The notes: generated from the letters alone by a model not told the origin. A stretch of 64,000 bases of DNA from DASQMT01 sp963839615 (GCA_963839615.1 CAWIVY010000007.1:868001-932000), one strand, 5' to 3'; counted from the stretch's first letter, positions 1 through 8,425 are shown. Numbers and translations are program-made.

Positions 1-2
1 GG

Positions 3-683
3 CTGGAGCGCGAGGCCGCCGAACGCCAGAGCCAGCTCGAGCAATATGCCGCCGACCTGCGCGAGGTCTTCAAGCAGGAGCGCAGCCGCGCCCGGGAGCT
101 GCGCCGCTCCTACAAGGCCACCGTGCTCGCGCTCGCCAACGCCGTCGAGGCGCGCGACGCCTACACCGGCAAGCACGCCCAGCGCGTCGCCGCGTACGGC
201 CTGCGGATCGCCCAGGCAGCCGGCGCCGACGTCGATCCGCAGATCGAGTTCGGCTTCCTCCTGCACGACATCGGCAAGGTCGCGGTGCCCGACGCGATCC
301 TGTTCAAGCCCGGGCCGCTGACCGAGCACGAGCGCGCGCTGGTGCGCAGGCATCCGGAGATCGGCTCGGAGATCCTGCGTCACATCGACTTCCTCGACGA
401 CGCCAAGTCCGTCGTCCTCCACCACCACGAGCGCTGGGACGGCGGTGGCTACCCGGACGGCCTGGCCGGGGAGGACATCCCGATGGCCGCCAGGGTGTTC
501 GCCGTCGCGGACACGCTCGACGCGCTGACCTCGGCACGCCCCTACAGGCGCGCGATCGGATTCGCCGACGCCCGCAAGGTGATCTGCGAGCAGGCGGGCC
601 GCCAGTTCGACGGGTCGGTCGTGGCGGCCTACGCGACGGTGCCCGACGACGCGTTCGTCGGCATCCGGGATGCGTTCGCGTGA
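3..683 (+). CDS. HD-GYP domain c-di-GMP phosphodiesterase (5' end outside window)
   Basis: The reading frame is open to the window edge, so the N-terminus is missing. The visible part starts with a charged coiled-coil-like stretch of about 40 residues, then an HD-GYP domain. Counting from the in-frame GTG at 123, the HD metal-binding pair is H48-D49 (LLHDIGK). It is followed by HHERWDGGGYPDGL, which carries the GYP signature, and VADTLDALTSARPYR. The family hydrolyses c-di-GMP to GMP or pGpG in the cytoplasm. The stop overlaps the start of the receiver gene (GTGA), so the two are probably co-translated. A c-di-GMP enzyme is notable because a c-di-GMP riboswitch lies at the far end of the window. 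The missing N-terminus could hold a sensor or receiver domain. Confidence 0.9.
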   Translation: MEREAAERQSQLEQYAADLREVFKQERSRARELRRSYKATVLALANAVEARDAYTGKHAQRVAAYGLRIAQAAGADVDPQIEFGFLLHDIGKVAVPDAILFKPGPLTEHERALVRRHPEIGSEILRHIDFLDDAKSVVLHHHERWDGGGYPDGLAGEDIPMAARVFAVADTLDALTSARPYRRAIGFADARKVICEQAGRQFDGSVVAAYATVPDDAFVGIRDAFA

Positions 684-1393
684 CGCGCACGATCCTCGTC
701 GTCGACGACGACCCCATGATCCGGAAGCTGATCACCACCACGCTCGAGGACGTCGCCGGATTCCGGCTGCGTGAGGCGGGCGACGGTCAGGAGGCCCTCG
801 AAGCCGCGGTCGAGGAGCGCCCGGAGATCGTCTTCCTCGACTACGACATGCCGCGGCTCGACGGCATCGAGACCTGCCGGCGGCTGCGCTCGGACCCCGT
901 CACCGCCGACGCCACGATCGTGATGCTGACCGGCATGTCCGACACGCCCGCCCAGGACCGCGCGGCCGCCGCCGGCGCCGACCTGTTCCTCACGAAGCCC
1001 TTCTCGCCGCTGCGGCTGCTGCGGCTCGTCGACGACATCGGCAACGGCGGCCGCTGACGCCCGGTGCGCCGCGATCGCGGCGCCCAGGTCGACGTCGGAC
1101 GCGAGCGACGCCACGAGCAGGTCCTCGAGCACGCGCAGCTCCCGCCGCGTCGCCCGCCGAGCGCGCTTGGCGCGCGCGAACTCATCCCACGAGCGCGCGA
1201 AGGAGAGGAGGCTGGTGCGACCGCCGGAGCGGTGCGCGGCGAGCATCGGGCAGATCCCGCCGCGGTTGTCCGTGTACGCCCCGGCGATGATCGGGCTGGT
1301 GCGGATTCCGTGCAGCATGGCCTCGCGCGTGGAGCGCGGCAGGCACTCGATTGCGGTCTCCAACTGGCTGATAGGGTCGCGCCGCCTCGGCAT
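629..1393 (-). CDS. Conserved hypothetical protein with an overlong antisense C-terminus
   Basis: The first 110 residues look like a real protein: a run beginning MPRRRDPISQLETAIECLP, then GAYTDNRGGICPMLAAHR and a basic helix-rich part (RRATRRELRVLEDLLVASL). I believe similar short proteins occur in related actinobacteria, but no function is known to me. Downstream of about position 1057 the frame has no stop and runs antisense through the whole receiver gene. Its composition there (long Arg/Gly/Val runs) looks like shadow coding. Either the gene lost its stop or it truly overlaps. It is divergent from the oxidoreductase starting at 1447, with about 50 bp between them. The N-terminal gene is credible, the 3' end is not. 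Confidence 0.55.
   Translation of the reverse strand: MPRRRDPISQLETAIECLPRSTREAMLHGIRTSPIIAGAYTDNRGGICPMLAAHRSGGRTSLLSFARSWDEFARAKRARRATRRELRVLEDLLVASLASDVDLGAAIAAHRASAAAVADVVDEPQQPQRREGLREEQVGAGGGRAVLGGRVGHAGQHHDRGVGGDGVRAQPPAGLDAVEPRHVVVEEDDLRALLDRGFEGLLTVARLTQPESGDVLERGGDQLPDHGVVVDDEDRARHANASRMPTNASSGTVA
680..1057 (+). CDS. Stand-alone response regulator receiver protein
   Basis: A 125-residue CheY-like protein with no output domain. The acidic pocket is D9-D11, the likely phospho-acceptor is D54 (FLDYDMP), and the conserved switch residues are T84 and K106 (LTKPF). The GTG start overlaps the HD-GYP stop by four bases, so it is coupled to that gene and probably passes a phospho-signal to or from it. 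No histidine kinase is visible. Its 3' half is overlapped on the other strand by the frame of the minus-strand gene ending at 629. Confidence 0.9.
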   Translation: MTRTILVVDDDPMIRKLITTTLEDVAGFRLREAGDGQEALEAAVEERPEIVFLDYDMPRLDGIETCRRLRSDPVTADATIVMLTGMSDTPAQDRAAAAGADLFLTKPFSPLRLLRLVDDIGNGGR

Positions 1394-1446
1394 CGCCCAC
1401 CGACGGTAGGGCGCGTAACCCCGGCGGGCAATCGAGGAAAGGCGGC

Positions 1447-2493
1447 TTGCACTTGAGGCTCGGCTTGCACATCGGCTACTGGGGCCTGGGCCTCAGCTCG
1501 GCCGAGCAGCTGGAGCTCGTCCAGGAGGCCGAGCGCCTCGGCTACGACTCGATCTGGACCGCGGAAGCCTACGGCTCGGACGCCGTCACGATCCTCGCCT
1601 GGATGGCCGCGCAGACCGATCGCATCCGGCTCGGCTCGGCGATCCTGCAGATGCCCGGACGCTCCGCCGCGATGACGGCGATGACGGCCGCGACGCTCGA
1701 CCAGCTCTCGGACGGCCGCGTGCTGCTGGGCATCGGCACCAGCGGGCCGCAGGTCGCCGAGGGCTGGCACGGCCAGCGCTTCGCGCACCAGCTGCAGCGC
1801 ACGCGCGAGTACGTCGAGGTGGTGCGGATGGCGCTGCGGCGCGAGCGCGTCGAGTATCGCGGCGAGACGCTCGAGCTGCCGCTGCCCGACGGACCGGGCA
1901 AGGCGCTGAAGCTGACGATCGCCCCGGTGCAGGAGCGGATCCCGATCTACATCGCGGCGATCGGGCCCAGGAACACGACGCTGACCGCCGAGATCGCCGA
2001 CGGCTGGCTCCCGACGATCTTCTCGCCCGAGCACGTGGCGGAGTTCCGGCCGCTGCTCGAGAAGGGCTTCGCGCGCGCCGGCGGGGGGAAGTCGTTCGGC
2101 GACTTCGACATCGCGCCGACGGTGAACGTCAACGTCGGCGAGGACCGCGCGGCGGCACGCGACGCGATGCGCCCGTTCCTCGCGCTCTACATCGGCGGGA
2201 TGGGGTCGCGCGAGCAGAACTTCTACAACGAGCTCGTGCGGCGCTACGGCTTCGAGGACGCCGCTCGCAAGGTCCAGGACCTCTACCTCGAGGGCCACAG
2301 GCAGGAAGCCGCCGCCGCGCTGCCCGACGAGCTGATCGACGCGGTCTCGCTGTGCGGGCCGGCCGGCGTGGTGCGCGAGCGGCTCGAGGTGTTCCGCGCC
2401 GCCGGGGTCGGGACGCTGATCGTCTCCCCCATGGCCTGGACGTTCCGCGAGCGCAGCGAACAGCTCAGACGCGTCGCCGAGCTGGCCGGGTGA
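1447..2493 (+). CDS. LLM-class (luciferase-like) F420-dependent oxidoreductase
   Basis: A 348-residue TIM-barrel protein of the bacterial luciferase/F420 oxidoreductase superfamily. Typical pieces are the N-terminal LRLGLHIGYWG strand, AERLGYDSIWTAEAYGSDA, the RIRLGSAILQMPGR segment, LDQLSDGRVLLGIGTSGPQV and IPIYIAAIGPRNTTLTAEIADGW. These enzymes use F420H2 or FMNH2 to reduce or oxygenate small organic substrates; the substrate cannot be told. The TTG start at 1447 is chosen because GAGGAAAGG lies 5 nt upstream (1434-1442). TTG at 1453 is the alternative. The stop overlaps the next start, making a three-gene unit with the acetyltransferase and glycosyltransferase. Confidence 0.9.
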   Translation: MHLRLGLHIGYWGLGLSSAEQLELVQEAERLGYDSIWTAEAYGSDAVTILAWMAAQTDRIRLGSAILQMPGRSAAMTAMTAATLDQLSDGRVLLGIGTSGPQVAEGWHGQRFAHQLQRTREYVEVVRMALRRERVEYRGETLELPLPDGPGKALKLTIAPVQERIPIYIAAIGPRNTTLTAEIADGWLPTIFSPEHVAEFRPLLEKGFARAGGGKSFGDFDIAPTVNVNVGEDRAAARDAMRPFLALYIGGMGSREQNFYNELVRRYGFEDAARKVQDLYLEGHRQEAAAALPDELIDAVSLCGPAGVVRERLEVFRAAGVGTLIVSPMAWTFRERSEQLRRVAELAG

Positions 2494-3023
2494 CGCTTCC
2501 CGCGGATCTCGAACTGCGGGCCGCGGTGCCAGGAGACGAGCATGCGATCGGCGCGCTGATCGGCGCCTGCGACGAGAGCTACCGCTCGTGGGCGCCGCCC
2601 GGGTGGGAGCCACCGCCGCCCGGGCGCGAGCTCGATCGCTGGCGCGGGCGGCTCACGGACGGCTCGCGCTGGACCCGGATCGCCGTCGAGCCCGATGGGC
2701 GCGTCGTCGGGATCGCCTGCTTCGCGCAGGCGATGACGTGGGTCGAGGGGGAGGACAGGGCGGGCGAGCCGATCACGGGCCGCGCGCACGTGTCGGCCGT
2801 CTTCACGCACCCGGATCGCTGGCGCGAGGGGATCGCCGACGCGCTGCTCGCGGTCGCCGAGGAGCAGATGCGCGCCGAGGGCTATCGCGAGGTGCAGCTC
2901 TGGACGCCCCGGGACGCGCCCGCGCGGCGCTTCTACGAGGCCACGGACTGGCGCCACGACGGCCGCGAGCAGTGGAGCGACGACGTCGGGATGGGGTTGG
3001 TCGCGTACCTCAAGCAGCTGTGA
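2490..3023 (+). CDS. GNAT family N-acetyltransferase
   Basis: About 177 residues with a GNAT fold. It starts LELRAAVPGDEHAIGALI (beta1-alpha1). The acetyl-CoA region is HVSAVFTHPDRWREGIADALLAVAEEQM, where the usual R/Q-x-x-G-x-A loop is changed to DRWREGIADAL. The C-terminal LWTPRDAPARRFYEATDWR is the typical final motif. The GTG start at 2490 overlaps the oxidoreductase TGA (GTGA), and the stop overlaps the glycosyltransferase start in the same way, so translation is coupled. The substrate is unknown. Confidence 0.85.
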   Translation: MTLPADLELRAAVPGDEHAIGALIGACDESYRSWAPPGWEPPPPGRELDRWRGRLTDGSRWTRIAVEPDGRVVGIACFAQAMTWVEGEDRAGEPITGRAHVSAVFTHPDRWREGIADALLAVAEEQMRAEGYREVQLWTPRDAPARRFYEATDWRHDGREQWSDDVGMGLVAYLKQL

Positions 3024-4228
3024 CCCCCGCTTCCCTGCGCGTGTACCTGGGGGCGTTCGGCGACCCCGGCCACGCGTTCCCCATGCTCGCGCTCGGCGAG
3101 GCGCTCGTGGCCCGCGGCCACGTCGTCGCGCTGCAGACCTGGCGCCGCTGGCAGGAGCCGGCGGAGGCGGCCGGGATCGAGTTCGCCCCCGCGCCGGAGT
3201 ACCAGGTCTTCCCCACCCGCGAGCGTCCGATGAAGCCCTACCAGGCGGCCGTGCATGCCGCCCGCGAGACGGTTCCGTCGGTCGAGGCGTTCGCGCCCGA
3301 CATCGCGGTCTCGGACATCCTCACGCCCGCGCCCGCGCTGGCCGCCGAGCTCTGCGGCGTGCCGCTCGCGACCCTGGTGCCGCACGTGCACCCGTGGTCG
3401 GCGCCCGGCTTCCCGCCCTTCTCGCTCGGGGCGCGGCTTCCGCGCACGCGCGCGGGAGCCTGGTTCTGGCGCCGCTTCGACGGCGCCGTCGGCAAGGGCC
3501 TGGAACAGGGCCGGCGCGAGTACAACGACTGCCGCGCGCGGCTCGGCCTCGCGCCGCTGCCGGGGCTGCACACGGGGCTCTCGCGCGCGCTCACGCTCGT
3601 CGCCACGCTGCCGCAGCTCGAGTACCCGCGCCGCTGGGAGCCATGGCTGCGAGTCGTCGGCCCGCTGCTGTGGGAGCCACCCGGCGAGCGCGTCGCGCCG
3701 CCGCCGGGAGACGGCCCGGTCGTGCTCGTCGCGCCCTCTACCGCGCAGGACCCCGCGCAACGCATGCTGCGCGCGGCGCTCGCCGGGCTGGCGCGGTCGC
3801 CGGTGCGCGTGATCGCCACCTACAACGGCCGCGAGCCCGATCCGCCGGTCGCGGTGCCGGCCAACGCGGTGCTCGTGCCGTGGCTCTCCTACGCGCGCTC
3901 GATGCCGGCGGCCGACGTGGTGGTCACGCACGGCGGCCACGGCACGCTCGTACGCGCCCTCTCGTGCGGCTGCGCGGTCGTCGTCTGCCCCGCCGGCGGC
4001 GACACGGCGGAGAACGCCGCGCGTGCCGACTGGGCCGGGTTCGGCGTGCGGCTGCCGCTCCGGCTGCTCGGCCCGCGCGCGCTGCGTCTCGCGGTGCGGC
4101 GCGCCCTCGGCGATGCGCGGATGCGCGCCCGCGCCCGCGAAGCGGCGGCCTGGATGGCCGGCCACGACGGCGCGAGCACCGCGGCCGGCGAGCTCGAGGC
4201 GTGGGCAGGCCGGGCGCGCGTGGGCTAG
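3020..4228 (+). CDS. UDP-glycosyltransferase-like (MGT/GT1) protein
   Basis: A 402-residue GT-B glycosyltransferase resembling macrolide/antibiotic glycosyltransferases. The N-terminal domain starts VYLGAFGDPGHAFPMLALGEALVARGH. The C-terminal nucleotide-sugar domain carries VTHGGHGTLVRALSCGCAVVVCPAGGDTAENA, matching the GT1 signature (HGG, then G-P and D-x-x-x-N-A). It would transfer a sugar to a small hydrophobic acceptor. The GTG start overlaps the acetyltransferase stop. Together with the LLM oxidoreductase this suggests a small tailoring or detoxification operon, which is inference from gene order. Confidence 0.88.
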   Translation: MTPASLRVYLGAFGDPGHAFPMLALGEALVARGHVVALQTWRRWQEPAEAAGIEFAPAPEYQVFPTRERPMKPYQAAVHAARETVPSVEAFAPDIAVSDILTPAPALAAELCGVPLATLVPHVHPWSAPGFPPFSLGARLPRTRAGAWFWRRFDGAVGKGLEQGRREYNDCRARLGLAPLPGLHTGLSRALTLVATLPQLEYPRRWEPWLRVVGPLLWEPPGERVAPPPGDGPVVLVAPSTAQDPAQRMLRAALAGLARSPVRVIATYNGREPDPPVAVPANAVLVPWLSYARSMPAADVVVTHGGHGTLVRALSCGCAVVVCPAGGDTAENAARADWAGFGVRLPLRLLGPRALRLAVRRALGDARMRARAREAAAWMAGHDGASTAAGELEAWAGRARVG

Positions 4229-4232
4229 CGCG

Positions 4233-4673
4233 TCACGGCCCGACGATCAGGAACCGGTTCCCGTCGGCGTCGCGGAAGAAGAACTGCGCCGGGACGGGAT
4301 CCCCGACGGTGACGTCGAGCGCGACGATCCCGGCCCTGCGCTTCCCGGCCCGCGCGATCTCCGCGTCCACGTCGACGCCCCTGGCGCGCAGGGTCGCGTG
4401 GTCGGCCTCGATGTCCTCGGTCGCGAAGGCGCAGCGGGCCGCGTCGCCACCGGCTGACTCACCCTCGCTCGGCGGAACCAGCGAGATCGTGTTCGCCGCC
4501 CCGGGCGGGGCGACCTCGATCCAGCGGATGCCTTCGTCGCCGTAGGTGAAGTCGGCGCGCTTCTCGAACCCGAGCTTCCCGACGTAGAACCCGAGCGCCC
4601 GCTCCTGGTCGGCCACGGGGACGAACACCGTCCCGACCTGGTTGATGCGTGTCGTGCCTGCGATCTCCGGCAT
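4233..4673 (-). CDS. VOC superfamily (glyoxalase/bleomycin-resistance-like) protein
   Basis: 146 residues with the beta-alpha-beta-beta-beta layout of the vicinal oxygen chelate fold. TVFVPVADQERALGFYVGKLGFEKRADF is the first module and PVPAQFFFRDADGNRFLIV the second. The final D-A-D-G-N segment is common in dioxygenase-like members, where a nearby Glu binds metal. Family members are dioxygenases, glyoxalases or drug-binding proteins, and the role here cannot be assigned. It is convergent with the glycosyltransferase, only 4 bp away, and lies just downstream of the sulfate transporter operon. Confidence 0.85.
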   Translation of the reverse strand: MPEIAGTTRINQVGTVFVPVADQERALGFYVGKLGFEKRADFTYGDEGIRWIEVAPPGAANTISLVPPSEGESAGGDAARCAFATEDIEADHATLRARGVDVDAEIARAGKRRAGIVALDVTVGDPVPAQFFFRDADGNRFLIVGP

Positions 4674-4712
4674 TGGTCTTCAGACCGGCCGGAGGCTCGG
4701 AACTCATCGCTC

Positions 4713-5666
4713 CTAGGCGGGCACCGCCGGGCGCTCGGCCGTGCGGACCCAGACGACCGCGCCCTCGGCCAGCTCGAGCTGGTCGGCCTCGTTGCGTGTC
4801 ACCTGTGCCGAGATCTCCTCCTCGCCGTCGAGCCGGAGCTCGACGCGGACCTCGAAGCCGAGGTGGACGACCCGTGCCACGACGGCCTCGCGGGTGCCGT
4901 CCTCGGGCGCGAGCAGGATCGTGATGTCGTGCGGGCGCACGAGGCTGTCGCCGACCTTGCTGACCGGGCCGAGGAAGCGCATCACGAAGCCGTTGGCCGG
5001 CCGGTCGTAGAGCTCGCGCGGCCCGCCGACCTGCTCGATGCTGCCGTTGTCCATCACGGCGATGTGGTCGGAGATCGCCATCGCCTCCTCCTGGTCGTGC
5101 GTGACGAGGACGGTGGTGACGTGGACCTCGTCGTGCAGCCGCCGCAGCCACTCACGCAGCTCGGCGCGGACCTTGGCGTCGAGCGCGCCGAACGGCTCGT
5201 CGAGCAGCAGCACCTTCGGCTCGACGGCCAGGGCGCGGGCGAGCGCCATGCGCTGGCGCTGGCCGCCGGAGAGCTGGTTCGGGTAGCGCTCGTGGTAGCC
5301 GGCGAGCCCGACGACCCCGAGCAGCTCGTCGACCCGCTCGCGGATGCGCTCCTTCGGCTGCTTCCGGATCTTCATGCCGAAGGCGACGTTGTCGCGCACC
5401 GTCATGTGCTTGAACGCGGCGTAGTGCTGGAACACGAAGCCGATCCCGCGCCGTTGCGGCGCGACGCGCGTGGCGTCGGCGCCGTGGATCTCGATCACGC
5501 CGCTGTCGGGCTGCTCGAGCCCCGCGATGATGCGCAGCAGCGTCGACTTGCCCGAGCCGCTCGGGCCCAGCAGCGCGGTCAGCGATCCGTCCGGGATCTC
5601 GAGCGACACGCCGTTGAGCGCGACGAAGTCGCCGAACGACTTGGTGACATCGCGAACAGCGATCAT
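4713..5666 (-). CDS. cysA: Sulfate/thiosulfate ABC transporter ATP-binding protein CysA
   Basis: 317 residues. Walker A is GPSGSGKSTLLR, the Q-loop region FVFQHYAAFKHMTVRDN is typical of CysA, the signature is LSGGQRQRMALARA and Walker B is VLLLDEPFGALDAKVR, with the switch His in VLVTHDQEEA. The C-terminal part (about 235-317) is a TOBE/OB-like regulatory domain (SLVRPHDITIL). It powers sulfate import together with CysT and CysW. Its start overlaps the cysW stop (ATGA), so it is the last gene of a sbp-cysT-cysW-cysA operon. Confidence 0.95.
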   Translation of the reverse strand: MIAVRDVTKSFGDFVALNGVSLEIPDGSLTALLGPSGSGKSTLLRIIAGLEQPDSGVIEIHGADATRVAPQRRGIGFVFQHYAAFKHMTVRDNVAFGMKIRKQPKERIRERVDELLGVVGLAGYHERYPNQLSGGQRQRMALARALAVEPKVLLLDEPFGALDAKVRAELREWLRRLHDEVHVTTVLVTHDQEEAMAISDHIAVMDNGSIEQVGGPRELYDRPANGFVMRFLGPVSKVGDSLVRPHDITILLAPEDGTREAVVARVVHLGFEVRVELRLDGEEEISAQVTRNEADQLELAEGAVVWVRTAERPAVPA

Positions 5667-6457
5667 CCGTCTTCCCTCCGTGGGTTGATCCTCGTCATCG
5701 CCAGCAGCGTGGCGAGAGCGATGAAGGCGAGCAGCGCGGAGGCGGCGTAGGCGCCCGCGAGGTCGAAGTTCTGGAAGCGCTTCTCTACGAGCAGCGTGAG
5801 CGTCTCGGTCTCGCCCGAGATCTTGCCGGAGACGACCGACACCGCCCCGAACTCGCCGATGCAGCGGGCGACCGACAGCACGACGCCGTAGGCGATGCCC
5901 CAGCGGATCGACGGCAGCGTGATGCGCCAGAACGACTGCCAGCGGCTCGCGCCGAGCGTCGAGGCGGCCTGCTCCTGGTCGTCGCCGACCTCCATGAGCA
6001 CCGGCGTCACCTCGCGCACCACGAACGGCACCGAGATGAAGATCGTCGCCAGCACGATGCCGGGCACGGAGAAGATGACCTGGAACGGGAGGTCGCCGAG
6101 CCAGCCGCCGCGCCCGAAGACGAGGATCAGAGCCAGCCCGACGACGACCGGCGAGATCGCGAACGGCAGGTCGATCAGCGCGTTCAGCACGGCCTTGCCG
6201 CGGAACCGGCCGCGGGCGAGCGCGAGCGCGCAGAGCACGCCGAAGATCGTGTTGAGCGGGACGGCGATCGCCGTGACCGTCAGCGTGAGGCTGAACGCCG
6301 AGATCGCCGCCGGGGTCGTGACCGAGTCGTAGACCGCGCCGAAGCCGTCCTCGAACGTGCGGTAGAAGATGAGCCCGATCGGGATCAGCAGCAGCACGGC
6401 GAGATAGCCGAGGCCGATGACGCGCAGCCCGATCCGCCAGGGACGGTCAACGGTCAT
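5663..6457 (-). CDS. cysW: Sulfate ABC transporter permease CysW
   Basis: 264 residues with about six membrane segments. The binding-protein-dependent permease core includes the EAA-loop region (EQAASTLGASRWQSFWRITLPSI), which contacts CysA. It begins LRVIGLGYLAVLLLIPIGLIFYRTFEDG, as is usual for CysW. It pairs with CysT to form the membrane channel for sulfate. Its start overlaps the cysT stop by 11 bp and its stop overlaps cysA by 4 bp. Confidence 0.93.
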   Translation of the reverse strand: MTVDRPWRIGLRVIGLGYLAVLLLIPIGLIFYRTFEDGFGAVYDSVTTPAAISAFSLTLTVTAIAVPLNTIFGVLCALALARGRFRGKAVLNALIDLPFAISPVVVGLALILVFGRGGWLGDLPFQVIFSVPGIVLATIFISVPFVVREVTPVLMEVGDDQEQAASTLGASRWQSFWRITLPSIRWGIAYGVVLSVARCIGEFGAVSVVSGKISGETETLTLLVEKRFQNFDLAGAYAASALLAFIALATLLAMTRINPRREDG

Positions 6458-7265
6458 GCCGCGCCCCCCAGCGCCCGAGTCCGCGGATCCCGAACAGCAC
6501 CACGAGCGAGAGCGCGAGCAGAACGACGGAGATCGCGGCCGCGCCGATCGGGTTGTCGCTCTCGATCTGCTTGAAGATGAACATCGACGCGACCTGCGTC
6601 TCGAACGGGATGTTGCCGGAGATGAGCACGATCGAGCCGAACTCGCCGACCGCGCGGGCGAACGCGAGCGCCGCGCCGCTGAGGATCGCCGGCACCAGGT
6701 TGGGGAGGATCACGCGGAGGAAGACGGTCCTGCTGTTCGCGCCGAGCGAGAGCGCCGCCTCCTCCATCTCGTGGTCGAGCTCGATCAGCACGGGCTGCAC
6801 CGAGCGGATGACGAACGGCAGCGTGACGAACAGGAGCGCGAGCAGGACGGCGAACTGCGTGTAGGCGACGTCGATCCCGAGCGGGCTGGTCGGGCCGTAG
6901 AGCGCCAGCAGCGTGAGGCCGGCGACGATCGTCGGCAACGCGAAGGGCAGGTCGATCAGCGCGTTGACGATGCGCTTGCCGCGGAACTGGTCGCGCACCA
7001 GGATCCATGCGATCAGCGTGCCGGTGAAGGCGTTGATCAGGGTGGAGGCGAGCGAGACGAGCAGCGTGAACCGCAACGCCGAGACCGCCTGGCGGCTGCT
7101 GACCGCGCTCCAGAACGTGTCGAAGCCGCCCTCGGTCGAGCGGACGACCACGGCGGCCAGCGGCAACAGGACGATCAGGCTCAGCCAGAGCGTCGAGACG
7201 CCGAGCCCGAGGGCGCCCGGCCGGCCGGCCGGGCGCCCCCGCAGGTGCAGGGCGAGCGTGCTCAC
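6447..7265 (-). CDS. cysT: Sulfate ABC transporter permease CysT (CysU)
   Basis: 272 residues from the GTG at 7265. This start is preferred because it overlaps the sbp stop as GTGA, whereas longer in-frame starts would read antisense through sbp. Membrane segments begin at TLWLSLIVLLPLAAVVV. The EAA loop is MEEAALSLGANSRTVFLRVILPNLVPAILSG. The family forms a heterodimer with CysW for sulfate or thiosulfate uptake. Confidence 0.93.
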   Translation of the reverse strand: MSTLALHLRGRPAGRPGALGLGVSTLWLSLIVLLPLAAVVVRSTEGGFDTFWSAVSSRQAVSALRFTLLVSLASTLINAFTGTLIAWILVRDQFRGKRIVNALIDLPFALPTIVAGLTLLALYGPTSPLGIDVAYTQFAVLLALLFVTLPFVIRSVQPVLIELDHEMEEAALSLGANSRTVFLRVILPNLVPAILSGAALAFARAVGEFGSIVLISGNIPFETQVASMFIFKQIESDNPIGAAAISVVLLALSLVVLFGIRGLGRWGARHDR

Positions 7266-8299
7266 TTGGCGGTCGACACTCCCGCCTCCTCCTCGATCTT
7301 GGCGATCGAGCCACCCTCGATGTCGAACATCTCCTCGTTGACCTTCTCCCAGCCGCCGACGTCCTCGATCGTGAACAGGCCGGGCGGGTCGGGGAACCGG
7401 TCCTTGTTGGCGGCGAGGACCTTCTCGTTGACCGGCCGGTAGCCCCACTCGGCGAACTTCTCCTGGCCGGGCTCGGACAGGACGTAGTCGAGGAACGACT
7501 TCGCCTCGGCGGGCGCGTCCTTGGTCGTCGCGATGTCGATGTTGATCTTGATCGTGTCGTCCGGGATCACGTACTCGAGCTGCTCGCCGTTCTTGTTGGC
7601 GGTGATCGCCTCGTACTCGTAGGACAGGAGCACGTCGCCGTTGCCGCCGAGGAAGTTCTGCAGCGCCTCACGGCCCGACTTGTCCTGGACCTTCACGTGC
7701 TCGGTGATCAGCTCGCGCAGGTAGTCGAGGCCGGCCTCGGGGTTCTTGCCGCCCTCCGAGGCGTGGCCGTAACCGGCGAGCAGGTTCCACTTCGCGGCGC
7801 CCGAGCTGAACGGGTTCGGCGTCAGGACCTCGATCCCGGGCTTGAGGAGGTCCTCCCAGGTCTTGATGTTCTTCGGGTTTCCCTCGCGGACGACGAAGGA
7901 GACGACCGAGGTCGTGACGAGGCCCTCGTTCGGCCCGTCCTTCCAGGTCGGGTCGACGATGCCGGCGTCGACGAGCTTCGTCATGTCGGGCTCGGTCGAG
8001 AAGCTCACGACATCGGCCTTCTGCCCGGCCTCGACCGCGCGCGACTGATCGCCGGACGCGCCGAACGACGTCTTGAAGTCGACGCCCTTGCCTTCGGGGG
8101 TCTCGCCGAACGCGGGGATCAGCTCGTCGTAGACGACCTGAGGCGTCGAGTAGGCCACCAGCGACAGCGTCGCCTTGTCGCCGTTCCCGGTCGAGGCGGA
8201 CGCGGAGCCCTTCTCATCCGAGGCGCCGCCGCAGCCGGAGACCACGATCGCCGCCGGCAGCATCAGCCCTATCAACACGTTCCTCGTCTTCACCGACAT
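7262..8299 (-). CDS. sbp: Sulfate ABC transporter substrate-binding lipoprotein
   Basis: 345 residues. The N-terminus is a lipoprotein signal with lipobox VVSGC at about residues 19-23, followed by a Gly/Ser linker. The mature part matches the sulfate-binding protein family: LSLVAYSTPQVVYDELIPAFGE, TSFGASGDQSRAVEAGQKADVVSFS (a ligand-contacting region), the TPNPFSSGAAKWNLLAGYG segment and LSYEYEAITAN. It binds sulfate outside the membrane and delivers it to CysTW. It is the first gene of the operon, with CTGGAGG just before the ATG as ribosome-binding site. Confidence 0.95.
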   Translation of the reverse strand: MSVKTRNVLIGLMLPAAIVVSGCGGASDEKGSASASTGNGDKATLSLVAYSTPQVVYDELIPAFGETPEGKGVDFKTSFGASGDQSRAVEAGQKADVVSFSTEPDMTKLVDAGIVDPTWKDGPNEGLVTTSVVSFVVREGNPKNIKTWEDLLKPGIEVLTPNPFSSGAAKWNLLAGYGHASEGGKNPEAGLDYLRELITEHVKVQDKSGREALQNFLGGNGDVLLSYEYEAITANKNGEQLEYVIPDDTIKINIDIATTKDAPAEAKSFLDYVLSEPGQEKFAEWGYRPVNEKVLAANKDRFPDPPGLFTIEDVGGWEKVNEEMFDIEGGSIAKIEEEAGVSTAK

Positions 8300-8305
8300 C
8301 CTCCA

Positions 8306-8340
8306 GAACTAGACTAACTCGGTTGAGTTCGTGGAGAATA
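8306..8340 (-). promoter_or_regulatory. Putative operator/promoter of the sulfate transport operon
   Basis: Just upstream of sbp lies an inverted repeat: AACTC (8316-8320), 4-bp spacer, GAGTT (8325-8329), nested inside GAACT (8306-8310) and AGTTC (8326-8330). A possible -10 (TATTCT on the minus strand, 8340-8335) lies directly beyond it, so a bound protein would block transcription. The AACTCGGTTGAGTT style resembles Rrf2-family (CymR/IscR-like) sites, which fits control by sulfur status. The regulator is not in this window, so this is inference. Confidence 0.45.
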
Positions 8341-8390
8341 CCGAATGTCGACTGGAGCTATTGAGTTTGTGTTGTCCACCCCTTAAACGA

Positions 8391-8419
8391 CGAAGGGCCG
8401 CCTCACGGGCGACCCTTCG
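8391..8419 (-). terminator. Hairpin terminator after tRNA-Asn
   Basis: CGAAGGG (8391-8397) pairs with CCCTTCG (8413-8419), with further GC pairing inside. On the minus strand it lies 7 nt past the tRNA 3' end and is followed by TCGTTTAA instead of a long T tract. It also separates the tRNA from the sulfate operon promoter. Confidence 0.7.
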
Positions 8420-8425
8420 CGGGAG

